64,000 bases of DNA from JACMLC01 sp963720235 (GTDB lineage Bacteria; Acidobacteriota; Blastocatellia; Pyrinomonadales; Pyrinomonadaceae), in the NCBI GenBank assembly GCA_963720235.1, contig OY970389.1, positions 2,294,001 to 2,358,000 of the forward strand. The letters are read 5' to 3'. A program made the position numbers and the translations under genes. The notes under the pieces were generated by a model. The model saw nothing but the letters and a program-made list of their open reading frames with translations, did no database searches and was not told where the DNA came from. Position 1 is the first letter of the stretch. Each line of letters starts with the position of its first letter. Positions 43,862-51,745 of this stretch are shown in pieces.

Positions 43862-44350
43862 ATGAGAAAAAACATAGCCTTCGCTTTCACCTTCATCTTC
43901 ATCCTGATTTTGGCGAGAACATCGTTTGCGGTTGAAGAATCACGTAAAGTTTCAGAAATGGGGGCCGAAGATTGCGAATTTGAGATGCTCGTTTTAGATG
44001 GCTTCACTAATCATCTGGCTAACGAGTCTGATGCCACAGGCTATATCATCGTTTATGGCGGGCGTCGTGATACGAAGCGTGATGAAGTCCAGATTCGCGG
44101 CTCTCGGATTAAAAGATATCTGGTTGAAACGCGGGGCATTAATCTTAATCGTATTGAAGTGGTAAATGGTGGCTATCGTGAGAAATTCAGAGTTGAACTA
44201 TGGCTCGTGCCGCGCGGTGAGCGCATGCCGGAGGCTACACCGACGGTTAATGAAAAAGAGGTGAGGTTCAAGAAGGGTAAGATGGATCGCTATCGAGAGC
44301 CGGGATGTTTTCCGGGCAAGTATGTTGTTCGGAAGGCACGCCCCGCTTAA
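43862..44350 (+). CDS. Secreted protein with an OmpA-like fold, inverted cassette
   Basis: This is one of the few plus-strand genes in the array, and its attC (44345-44454) is also on the plus strand. The 162-residue product has a signal peptide (IAFAFTFIFILILARTSFA). The central part, TGYIIVYGGRRDTKRDE, RIKRYLVETRGINLNRIEVV and GGYREKFRVELWLVP, has the pattern of an OmpA C-terminal-like domain, the kind that binds peptidoglycan. The stop codon TAA is made by the R'' box (GCTTAAC). It is probably periplasmic. Confidence 0.75.
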   Translation: MRKNIAFAFTFIFILILARTSFAVEESRKVSEMGAEDCEFEMLVLDGFTNHLANESDATGYIIVYGGRRDTKRDEVQIRGSRIKRYLVETRGINLNRIEVVNGGYREKFRVELWLVPRGERMPEATPTVNEKEVRFKKGKMDRYREPGCFPGKYVVRKARPA

Positions 44351-44454
44351 CAACTCATTCAACCCGACCCCGCGATAGCATTCCTTTCATCATTGTCTGC
44401 TGCGATAATGTTGAAGGCTCTTCGCGCGGGGCCAGTTCAATTCGGGCGTTATGT
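44345..44454 (+). other. attC recombination site in inverted orientation
   Basis: On the plus strand the order is GCTTAACAACTCATTCAACC, GACCCCGCGATAGCATTC, loop, CGCGCGGGGCCAGTTCAATT, CGGGCGTTATG. This is the reverse complement of the layout of all other sites. It goes with the inverted gene at 43862. Confidence 0.85.
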
Positions 44455-44530
44455 CGCTGCTTCAGCTTACATGCCCTGTATGGTTGTTTGCTATACAGGA
44501 TTCCAAACGGCGTGCCTTTTCACTTCAACT

Positions 44531-45295
44531 TTACGAATCCGATGCTGTGGATTCTGGCGGAATGATGATTGTCGCCTTGTCTATTCCTGTATTACCTGTC
44601 GTCTGTTGAAAAGCTGAAACTATAATCTCGTATATCTGTGCCTGTCCTGTTTCATTCTTCGGCACCATCCACTTGACTGCAAATTGGCTGGGTATTTCGT
44701 ACGGGGCATTCTCATCATACTTGAGTGGAAACTCGGCAGAATAATATTCGCCCTGCTTGATGACCGCCATGACATCGAACTGCTCCGGGTTCCACGGCAT
44801 GACTCCGATAGGGCAACCACACATCATCGTGACGTTAGCTCTAATCTCGATATCCTGAGGAGCAGTCTTTGGCAGGAAGTGTGTAGGAGGATTCAATATC
44901 TGAACTACCAGACCTGGAATCTCCAGTAGAAATCCGCCCCCCTGCGCGCCGCCGTTGATATTCTTTCCGGGATAAACCCACTGCGTAAGAGAAACTGTGT
45001 TGGCCGACTGCTGTGCGGCAAGCGGCCCGTAAGCAGTTACTCTAATCAGGCGCGGCTCATCTAAATCAAGTGAGGTGGTAAAAACCGAGGCTCCATCAAC
45101 GGGCAAGACTTCCGAGCGGGTCACACAAATGTCCATAAGATTTTGCTGTCCAGAGCCTCCGCTAGTCGTCCCGCGAGCCAGCAACTCTTGAGTATGAACA
45201 TCGTGAATAGTGACAAGCGCGCCGCCTATATCATCGCCCAGGTATTTGCCATCCTTTGCGATAACTCTCACATCTATCTGTGTCTGTATTCCCAT
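44531..45295 (-). CDS. Protein of unknown function, Ig/transthyretin-like start
   Basis: The ATG at 45295 follows AGAGGATGGATT. The 254-residue product has no signal peptide. Its first part (IDVRVIAKDGKYLGDDIGGA, VTIHDVHTQELLARGTTSGG) resembles a transthyretin- or Cna-B-like beta-sandwich. The middle (ILNPPTHFLPKTAPQDIEIR, VTMMCGCPIGVMPWNPEQFD) has a conserved-looking CGCPIG motif. I cannot name a family. It is followed to the left by the inverted attC, and to the right by the MgtC gene with no attC between, so the two may share a cassette. Confidence 0.65.
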   Translation of the reverse strand: MGIQTQIDVRVIAKDGKYLGDDIGGALVTIHDVHTQELLARGTTSGGSGQQNLMDICVTRSEVLPVDGASVFTTSLDLDEPRLIRVTAYGPLAAQQSANTVSLTQWVYPGKNINGGAQGGGFLLEIPGLVVQILNPPTHFLPKTAPQDIEIRANVTMMCGCPIGVMPWNPEQFDVMAVIKQGEYYSAEFPLKYDENAPYEIPSQFAVKWMVPKNETGQAQIYEIIVSAFQQTTGNTGIDKATIIIPPESTASDS

Positions 45296-45322
45296 AATCC
45301 ATCCTCTATTCTGTATTCTAAT

Positions 45323-45817
45323 TTATCTGTCTGTGCCTTCAATGTTTGCCGCTTGCTTCTTCTCAGCCCGCGAATCGTAGAGCCCTGCCAGCGCGAGAAT
45401 AATCAAAGTAAATAAGGTGCCAAGCAACGCAATACCTAAACTGCCCAATCCGACGGCCACACCGATGGCCGCCGTCATCCAAACGCTGGCGGCTGTTGTC
45501 AATCCCTTGATGTCACGCTCTTCATTCAACTTGAGAATGGAACCTGCTCCGATAAACCCGATGCCAGTCACAATTCCCTGAATGACTCTCGACAAACCAT
45601 CTGAAGACATACCAAAACCAGAGCAAGCGAGGACGAAGACGGTTGTGCCGAGTGTGACCAAGATATGTGTTCGCAACCCTGCCGGCTTGCCCGCCCTCTC
45701 GCGCTGGATTCCCACGATTGCGCCCAGCAGCGTGGCAGCTATGAGCCGGATGATTACATGTACCAACTGCCTCGCATTAGGCAGCCCAGAAGTTAGTTCT
45801 TCCCAGAATATATCCAT
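45323..45817 (-). CDS. MgtC/SapB family membrane protein
   Basis: The 164-residue product has the MgtC pattern: AATLLGAIVGIQRERAGKPA with the conserved ERxxxxKPAG, GLRTHILVTLGTTVFVLAC, VTGIGFIGAGSILK, and KGLTTAASVWMTAAIGVAVG, in five membrane segments. MgtC proteins support growth at low magnesium and survival in acid or in phagocytes. The protein is a little short at the C-terminus, lacking the cytoplasmic ACT-like tail of MgtC proper; this is the SapB-like form. It is preceded by the attC at 45863. Confidence 0.9.
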   Translation of the reverse strand: MDIFWEELTSGLPNARQLVHVIIRLIAATLLGAIVGIQRERAGKPAGLRTHILVTLGTTVFVLACSGFGMSSDGLSRVIQGIVTGIGFIGAGSILKLNEERDIKGLTTAASVWMTAAIGVAVGLGSLGIALLGTLFTLIILALAGLYDSRAEKKQAANIEGTDR

Positions 45818-45862
45818 TTTGGTTCTCTCTTAAATTTATTATTGCTTCACCAGATTGCAGCA

Positions 45863-45969
45863 ACCTGACGCGGGAGATAATCGGCCCGCGCGAGCAGCAT
45901 TCTAGCAGATTGGAGAAGATAAGCATGAAAGCCATCCAATCCGCGCTCCGGTTCAATGAGTTGTTAGAC
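45863..45969 (-). other. attC recombination site
   Basis: The left end is ACCTGAC and the arm CGCGGGAGATAATCGGCCCG. The right arm is CGCGCTCCGGTTCAATGAGT, with R box GTTAGAC. The TAA stop of the DUF6714 gene lies in this R box. Confidence 0.82.
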
Positions 45970-46416
45970 GGGGCTCCAGATTTCATGCGCCTTCAAAATA
46001 TCATCCGCATAGGTAACGCCTGCCTCAATCTTAGCGGCGTGATATTCAATCAAGTATTCGAGAAAATCTGCGATGAATTTCCTCTGCCCTGTGCTGCAAG
46101 CGCGAACCAAACGATTATCCCGGCCATCTTGAATCAAGTGGAAAAGTAATTGCTCAAGATACATTTCTTGAGGGTTATCAATCGTCTCTAAGGTTAATCG
46201 AACTAGAGCGGGCATGTAATAGATAAAGCCTTCGGCGGAGGTAAAACACAACGGATCCCAACTTGGATGGCCTAACTGTTGCGGGCCGATTGAATCTATG
46301 TCGAAGGCCAGCAATGTTTCATCATGCTCCGCACATTCACAACAATGCTGATAATTAGTAAAGTGAGCAGGCTTTGGCACGTTGAATAAAATCTTAGCTT
46401 GTTGTTTCCAATCCAT
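45964..46416 (-). CDS. DUF6714-like protein, cassette gene
   Basis: The 150-residue product matches the DUF6714 pattern: PKPAHFTNYQHCCECAEHDE with its Cys/His cluster (possible metal site), LGHPSWDPLCFTSAEGFIYY, MPALVRLTLE, and QLLFHLIQDGRDNRLVRACS. It has no signal peptide and is therefore cytoplasmic. The function is unknown. The stop is contributed by the attC R'' box (GTCTAAC). The start codon lies directly next to a half attC (46421-46466), with no ordinary ribosome site visible. Confidence 0.8.
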   Translation of the reverse strand: MDWKQQAKILFNVPKPAHFTNYQHCCECAEHDETLLAFDIDSIGPQQLGHPSWDPLCFTSAEGFIYYMPALVRLTLETIDNPQEMYLEQLLFHLIQDGRDNRLVRACSTGQRKFIADFLEYLIEYHAAKIEAGVTYADDILKAHEIWSPV

Positions 46417-46420
46417 AAAT

Positions 46421-46466
46421 GATAAGAGCCATGTTATCGCGGGCCGGGTTCAATGAGTTGTCGGAT
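46421..46466 (-). other. Half attC site (R''/L'' arm only)
   Basis: GATAAGAGCCATGTTATCGC, GGGCCGGGTTCAATGAGTTG and TCGGAT match the right arm of full sites. The left arm is missing because the DUF6714 gene starts at once. The R box is GTCGGAT, with one mismatch. Confidence 0.65.
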
Positions 46467-46524
46467 GCGCCTTTGGGCGACTTCAAATATTGCACAAAGA
46501 AAGTTACAAACAATAATAGGAAAA

Positions 46525-47322
46525 TCAATCGGCTAACAGTTCGATGACATCGCCTTTTTTCAATAAGCCTTCAACCAAGACCGCACAATAAACACCGGCA
46601 AAGTTACCGTGTGCCTGGGCGACTTGCCGTAAAACTTCAGGGTTGTGTTCACCCGTGTCCGGGTCTAGCGAAATCATCTTACAGCGCGGGTCGCGTTCAA
46701 GAATCATAATCGTCGCCTTTGAACCGATACGCAAACGGCGACCGACAAAATTATCTTCGGCAAATCCGCCGCCCTCAGACGCGAAATTGAAATAGACGTT
46801 TGCTCGAAAACGTCGTGTATCAAGCGGCATGAACAGTTCCGATTCAATCTGTCGAATGGTTTGCAAGCTAATCAACGAAACCGGACGGCAATCAGTTAAA
46901 GCGCGGTCTGACCGCACGAGAGTTAATTGATTCTTTTCGCTGATTCCTTCGCCAAGTAGTTTTATAAGCGCTGGATCATCAACGGAAATTATTTCGCCTG
47001 AGGGCGTCACAATGTCTAATGCCATATCTTCCGCATCACCGTTTGCAGGGGTGACGCCGGGCGCGATGCTCGCCGCTTCGATTAAATTCGGCGGTTTTGA
47101 CGCTCGTTCCGGGTGACGGAATTGCGGACAATAGAGCAGCATTTGTTGCTGCACATTTGCGTTCAAATAAGGGAAGCCTTTGCGGGCGGCGGAATTTTTG
47201 AAGGCGTAGCAGCGGTCGCCATAGATGCCCGCAAATCCCATAAAAGCTTCGGGCATCTCTTCGCCGCGCATACTTTTAACCGGATAACGCCATAAACTTT
47301 CTACAGTTCCGATAGTTGTCAT
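46525..47322 (-). CDS. MOSC domain-containing protein
   Basis: The 265-residue product has the N-terminal MOSC beta-barrel (GTVESLWRYPVKSMRGEEMP, GIYGDRCYAF) and the C-terminal MOSC domain (RRFRANVYFNF, EDNFVGRRLRIGSKATIMIL, DPRCKMISLDPDTGEHNPEV, FAGVYCAVLVEGLLKKGDVI). The conserved Cys in DPRC, which binds the molybdenum cofactor in YcbX/mARC proteins, is present. It may reduce N-hydroxylated compounds using the molybdenum cofactor, or carry sulfur. It is cytoplasmic. The attC at 47363 precedes it and half a site follows, so it forms one cassette. Confidence 0.88.
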   Translation of the reverse strand: MTTIGTVESLWRYPVKSMRGEEMPEAFMGFAGIYGDRCYAFKNSAARKGFPYLNANVQQQMLLYCPQFRHPERASKPPNLIEAASIAPGVTPANGDAEDMALDIVTPSGEIISVDDPALIKLLGEGISEKNQLTLVRSDRALTDCRPVSLISLQTIRQIESELFMPLDTRRFRANVYFNFASEGGGFAEDNFVGRRLRIGSKATIMILERDPRCKMISLDPDTGEHNPEVLRQVAQAHGNFAGVYCAVLVEGLLKKGDVIELLAD

Positions 47323-47362
47323 CTCAAGATTTCACTTTAGCTTCCCGGCACTTTGCAAAAGC

Positions 47363-47470
47363 ATTTAACGTTCGAATTAATCCGCGCCGAGCATAAGCAT
47401 TCAACCTGTACTTGTAAAGACGATGATGAAAGAGATGCTATCGAGACGTCGGGTTGAATGAATTGTTGGA
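47363..47470 (-). other. attC recombination site
   Basis: The left end ATTTAAC, with arm GTTCGAATTAATCCGCGCCG, is mirrored by GAGACGTCGGGTTGAATGAA and TTGTTGGAC. The R box is GTTGGAC. Length 108 bases. Confidence 0.85.
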
Positions 47471-47798
47471 CGACGCCTAAATGAAACGAGCCGTGTGATT
47501 GTTTGAGATACGCCGAGATTGCGCTACTGAATTTGGCTGCTGCTGAATTAAACTGTATTAACCTCTGGCCGGATTGTTACGTCGAAATCTCTTTTGACAA
47601 ATTATGCACTACTATTTATTCTGCCTCTGGACACGAGCAAGCGTGTTCAGGCTTAAAGAAGCCAGAGTCTAAGATGATTACCCAAAAGTACAGCTATCGC
47701 TACTATTGCTATTACGGCTCACTCTCTGCGCAGAGGGTCGAGGCGGGCGTTAGCTGTTTGCGTGTAATCGTCTAGCGATATACAAAAACAAGTTTCCA
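47471..47798. other. Gene-free stretch to the right of an attC
   Basis: A 90-codon open frame on the plus strand (47503-47775) has no ribosome site and an odd composition (RYYCYYGS), so I do not call it. GGCGGGCGTTAGC near 47742 looks like the end of an attC but has no partner arm. Confidence 0.4.
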
Positions 47799-47853
47799 CG
47801 AGCCGGCTACTGACCCTCCGATGCGAGAGGTTAAGTGGCCGGCTCTTTTTTGC
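47799..47853 (+). terminator. Rho-independent terminator
   Basis: GAGCCGGC and GCCGGCTC, with partial pairing of the inner TACT/AAGTG, form a strong stem. TTTTTT follows at 47847. It would stop transcription on the plus strand just before the hydroxylase gene at 47885, though no real gene lies upstream. Confidence 0.75.
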
Positions 47854-47884
47854 GCGATCTTTTGAAATCGAGCGAGGTGACAAT

Positions 47885-48776
47885 ATGATGACAGGGCCAA
47901 CACACGAGGAATTACTACAAGACCATGTTGATGCACGATTGGTCGCCGCAGGGTTCCGTGATGCGACAGCAGACCGGAATGCTATTGTTCAACTTGACCC
48001 GGATCATCCGGGCTTTCGCGATCAAGAATATCGCGCACGGCGCAACCGTATAGCAAGGATTGCCATGGAGTATAAGCCGGGTTTCCCAATCCCTGATGCG
48101 CCCTACACGCCGCAAGAGCACGAAGTCTGGCGCGTGATTGGGGACGCGCTCGAACCGGCGCACCGACAGCATGCCTGCGCTGAGTACCTCTCATGTGTGA
48201 AGCATTTAGATCTGCCGCGTAATCGCATTCCGCAGTTGCGCGAAGTATCGGCGAAGGTCGAAGCCCTCAGCGGGTTTCGCCTTGAGCCTGTCGCCGGGCT
48301 GGTCGAGCCGCGCGTCTTTCTAAGAATCTTTAGCTGGTGGAGTTTTTCTCTCCACGCAATATATTCGTCATTACTCAACACCGCTTTACACGCCTGAGCC
48401 AGACGTGGCGCACGAAGTCATCGGCCATGCCGTGACGTTGGCGAGTGTGCGTCTGGCCGAACTCAATCGTCTAATGGGCCAGGCTGTCAAACGCACACAA
48501 TCAACTGAAGCACTGGAACGGCTCGCGCGCGTGTACTGGTTCACTGTTGAATTCGGCGTGATTCGAGAAAATGGCAAAGTAAAAGCATATGGCACTGGGC
48601 TGTTGTCGTCGGCTGGAGAGTTAGAGGCCATGCACGGAGCAGAGCTTCGTCCGCTGGATTTGGAAGCCGCATCGCGTCAGGATTTCGATCCGACAAACTA
48701 TCAGCCAGTTCTGTTTTGTGCAACATCATTTGAAGAAATGTATGTGACTCTACGCGATCACCTCATTCGTTGGTAG
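47885..48776 (+). pseudogene. Phenylalanine-4-hydroxylase-like gene with a frameshift
   Basis: Two consecutive frames together give one biopterin-dependent aromatic amino acid hydroxylase of about 297 residues. The first (to 48397) holds YTPQEHEVWRVI, HACAEYLSCVKHLDLPRNRI, LSGFRLEPVAGLVEPRVFL. The second holds STQYIRHYSTPLYTPEPDVA, HEVIGHAVTLASV with two iron His, and YWFTVEFGV with the iron Glu, to HLIRW. The switch needs one extra base removed in GAGTTTTTCTCTCC near 48340-48352. The homopolymer makes a sequencing error possible; otherwise the gene is broken. GAGGTG precedes the ATG. It is on the plus strand, against the array. The stop lies within repeat copy 8. Confidence 0.85.
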
Positions 48777-48971
48777 TGTGTCAGTTTCAAAGGGAGGAAG
48801 AAAAAGCAGTTTCCCGCTGGTGGCGCAAAGACGCAAAGAAAGCACGCAAAGGTGTTGAGCAGTTATCTATCTTGAAAGCTTTCTTCGTCTCTTCTTTGCG
48901 CCTTTGCGCCTTTGCGGGAGATTCTTTCGTGCTTATTGTTATTCATCGGAATTTCAAACTGAACCACTACC
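48772..48971. repeat. Palindromic repeat copy 8, complete with terminal inverted repeats
   Basis: It begins GGTAGTGTGTCAGTTTCAAA and ends TTTCAAACTGAACCACTACC, which are inverted copies of each other. Inside is the GCGCAAAG palindrome with the loop segment GTTATCTATCTTGAAAGC. The left end supplies the stop codon TAG of the hydroxylase frame. Confidence 0.88.
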
Positions 48972-48990
48972 GAAAACTGATTTCATTGCC

Positions 48991-50667
48991 TTAGGCCGAT
49001 TCTGCCGACGACTTTGCTATCGCCTCGATGATTGATCTAATCCAGATTCCCTCGTTCGCATCATAAGTCCCCGGCTTTTGGTTGAGTTTTGGGAGAGTGC
49101 CGCCCTTGTGATGAAGGCCGATTAAGTCCCAGTCCCGGTTAAAGACGGGGCTGCCGGAACTGCCGGGTTTCGTCGGCGTGCGGTAGTGCATGTAACCGGG
49201 CGGGTGCTGGTAGTCCAGCAGCAAGTTGTCTTGAATCGAGTAGGTTAAATCTCCGCCACCGGGATGGCCTATGATGTAGACGCGCGCTTCCTTGTTGGCG
49301 ACCGGTAGAACTGCGGCCAGCGGATAAAAGTCTGTCTCGTTCACTTGCTCCTCAAGCCTGACGATGGTGGCGTCCAACTCGTGTGGCGGAGAACTCCACA
49401 GAATCTCCTCGACCTTATAATTTTTCGTGCCGAGCGCTTCGAAGATGACGAAAGCCTCTCTCGAATGAAGCGACCCGTATCGCTGTCTTACTTCCGCGTC
49501 GTCGCTGATGACGTGAGAGTTGGTGAGTAGGACGAGTCCGTCGCCGTATTCCTCGCTGAGTTCTGTCCCTCTCAATAAAAACCCGGTGCCGTGGCCGCGC
49601 GAGGCGTTTTTCCGCTGAATGCGTGCGACCGCGCGGGCTCTCGCCATGGCGACGCGGAGCGATTTGTAACTATCAAAAGCCGCGTCTCCGAAGACGGCTT
49701 CGTACTCACCTTTATCGGGGAACGGGTCGCTATTCTCTGGCCGAAGGTCTTGGACGCTGAGTTGGACTTCTCCGCCTTCGCGCTTGAGCAACTCTGCGCG
49801 AAGAGCGGGCAGGATGCGCTTTCCCATCTCCGAAGTTATTTCAAGCTGCCACACTTCTTCGAATTGTCTGAGAGTGCTCGCTATTTCGAAAGCGTCGGCA
49901 TACTGTTCCGGATTCTCGTATTGCGTCTTAACGTACTTGCCGAGCCAGATTTCCGCCTCCACGGGCTTGTCGAGCGCGATGCAGGCCTCGACCGCGGTGG
50001 CAAAGTCCCACTGCTGCGCGGCGTCCTTTTTATCCTCGATTATTTTTAAAATGTTTTGAGCAAAATCCTGGGCCATTTTTTTCGGATCGGGAAAGCCATC
50101 TACGTCTACGCCTTCACGTTGAGCGAGCAGTAGCAGCGCGGCAACGTTAATGCCGTGCCAGAGATGCTTTTCAGGCGCTGACGCGTACACCTCAGAGTAC
50201 CGACTCACGGCCTGCCGGAGATGTGCCTTGACCCGCTCGCTCGTGCGGTCTTTCGCCTTAATATAAAGTTGCTTGTGCGCACGACCCTTTAGGCCGCGCG
50301 CCTCGGCGTTCTCCTTCGCGGCCTTTTCGGATAAATCGGCCCCGGTGTCGGAGATAAGCGCGTCTAGCACCGCGTTGGCAGCCGTTATGTTCCCTTGATC
50401 AATCAGGCTTTGCGCGTACTGGCGGCGAATCTGATATGTGTCTTGCCCTGACTGTACCAGTGCGTCCGCGACATTCTGCATCAGGGCAAACATACGTTTC
50501 CGGCGTAGAAGATCCAAAACTGCTATGGCCTCTTCTTCCGGGTATGATTCGACGCTCTCGGAAAGATGACTGACGAGTTGATTGCAGCGCGCGGCGGCGG
50601 CCTCTCTGTCAAACTTATTTACGTCTTCCTCCAGATTCTTCCTGAACTCCAAAGCATTCAAACTCAT
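48991..50667 (-). CDS. TPR/TRAFs-binding-like protein fused to a trypsin-like serine protease
   Basis: The start is placed at 50667 (MSLNALEFRKNLEED), because AAAGGA sits seven bases upstream; the frame opens at 50682. The N-terminal 330 residues are helical repeats (NQLVSHLSESVESYPEEEAI, AVLDLLRRKRMFALMQNVAD, YAQSLIDQGNITAANAVLDA), similar to the TRAFs-binding/TPR regions found in bacterial conflict proteins. The C-terminal 220 residues are a V8/HtrA-type protease with the full triad: His in LLTNSHVISD, Asp in HELDATIVRLEEQ, Ser in KPGSSGSPVFNRDWDLIGLH. It has no signal peptide, so it acts in the cytoplasm. Such fusions are thought to be effectors in defence systems; no partner is evident beside it. 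Confidence 0.85.
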   Translation of the reverse strand: MSLNALEFRKNLEEDVNKFDREAAAARCNQLVSHLSESVESYPEEEAIAVLDLLRRKRMFALMQNVADALVQSGQDTYQIRRQYAQSLIDQGNITAANAVLDALISDTGADLSEKAAKENAEARGLKGRAHKQLYIKAKDRTSERVKAHLRQAVSRYSEVYASAPEKHLWHGINVAALLLLAQREGVDVDGFPDPKKMAQDFAQNILKIIEDKKDAAQQWDFATAVEACIALDKPVEAEIWLGKYVKTQYENPEQYADAFEIASTLRQFEEVWQLEITSEMGKRILPALRAELLKREGGEVQLSVQDLRPENSDPFPDKGEYEAVFGDAAFDSYKSLRVAMARARAVARIQRKNASRGHGTGFLLRGTELSEEYGDGLVLLTNSHVISDDAEVRQRYGSLHSREAFVIFEALGTKNYKVEEILWSSPPHELDATIVRLEEQVNETDFYPLAAVLPVANKEARVYIIGHPGGGDLTYSIQDNLLLDYQHPPGYMHYRTPTKPGSSGSPVFNRDWDLIGLHHKGGTLPKLNQKPGTYDANEGIWIRSIIEAIAKSSAESA

Positions 50668-50947
50668 GAGTTTTCCTTTCATCGCTGTGGATCAATCAAA
50701 ATCTTGTAAAGTTGATCAGTTTCACTAGCGTGGGAATTATGCCTTTAACAAAATCAAGAAATAAGACTTGGCGAAACTATTGGAGCGAGCCAGTCGAGGA
50801 AAGTTTCACCTGCAAGCTGGCTCCACTTCCCCATGTATCGTTCGTAGGCAGCCCCGTCGTCAAAGCGGATTTGGTTGGTTACCACTAGTAATTCCCTCTG
50901 GTTGGATTACCTGCGAAAAGGGATGCTATATCGCTATGTCTCGTGCC

Positions 50948-51057
50948 GCATAAAGCTGGAATTGACCCGCCGCACGCATGAAGCATTCAACCAAATCGCA
51001 AGAGCGCAACGATGAAAGGAATGCTATCGGGCGCGCGGGTCGAACGACTTGTTATGT
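50948..51057 (-). other. attC recombination site
   Basis: The left end is GCATAAA with arm GCTGGAATTGACCCGCCGCA. The right arm is GAATGCTATCGGGCGCGCGG, then GTCGAACGACTTGTTATGT. Both arms fit the consensus with several changes. It lies upstream of the protease gene. Confidence 0.78.
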
Positions 51058-51203
51058 CGCCTGTTGATTTTACTACGCGACCAGAGTAACACTCTAGGCT
51101 GGTGAACATGCAAGTCTGAAGTTTAGCTTTTATTCAAGACGTTTCGTTATTACGTTTCCCTCTTTGGAAGGCACTATTAAGTTTGCCGCAAACAACGCGA
51201 AGC
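51058..51203. other. Cassette without a gene
   Basis: The 146 bases between the attC at 50948 and the half site at 51204 contain no open frame of note on either strand. It fits an empty or regulatory cassette of the kind seen in large integrons. Confidence 0.45.
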
Positions 51204-51240
51204 GACATACGCCCGAATTAACCCGCCCCGCGCACATAGA
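51204..51240 (-). other. Half attC site (R'/L' arm only)
   Basis: ACATACGCCCGAATTAACCC followed by GCCCCGCGCA is a nearly perfect left arm. The matching right arm (GAATGCTATCGCGG type) does not follow, so the site was cut by an insertion or deletion at about 51240. Confidence 0.7.
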
Positions 51241-51745
51241 TTGGCCCACCACCGGAAATTTTCTTGACTCAAGAATTCAATGCGAGTAAATTCCACTCGA
51301 ACACCGAACATCTGATTTTGCAGGCAGGCGACGTTCTTCACAACGTCTTGATTGTTAACTTCACTGACAGAGCTTTACCGGCTCGTGACGACGCATTGAC
51401 TTTTCGGTTAACAAAAGTCTCGCTCCTTACTGTGAGCCTCTCTTCTGTTAACTTCACTCAACCTTAACCATTGGCCCGTGACAGTATTTTGCTCAACTGT
51501 CGCGCTCACTCTTCTTTCACAATTTATTCACTCCTCTGCTGCCGGAATCCAACTATCTGACAGCAGGGTCTTAACGGCATTGGCGCGCCGGAAGTTTTTC
51601 GTGAAAGCCAGTTGGTATTCAGCAGATCGGGAGATGTTCCCGGCATTCAGGCACTAAACCCTCGCATGTCATCTCTGATTAACATCTCGCACGCTCAGCC
51701 ACACGCTTCACTTCTCTCCGAAGTGTGTGCGAGCAAGGAGGAAAC
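51241..51745. other. Gene-free stretch before the di-haem gene
   Basis: About 500 bases hold no convincing gene. TGTTAACTTCACT-type words occur near 51353 and 51447. A 67-codon plus-strand frame from 51264 has no ribosome site. The promoter of the 51746 gene is expected here. Confidence 0.45.

Noticed and set aside
47503..47775. 90-codon plus-strand open frame
   Set aside because: No ribosome site, unusual composition and no family resemblance; it lies between an attC and a terminator.
51264..51467. 67-codon plus-strand open frame
   Set aside because: No ribosome site, no signal or domain, and it lies in a stretch with internal word repeats.
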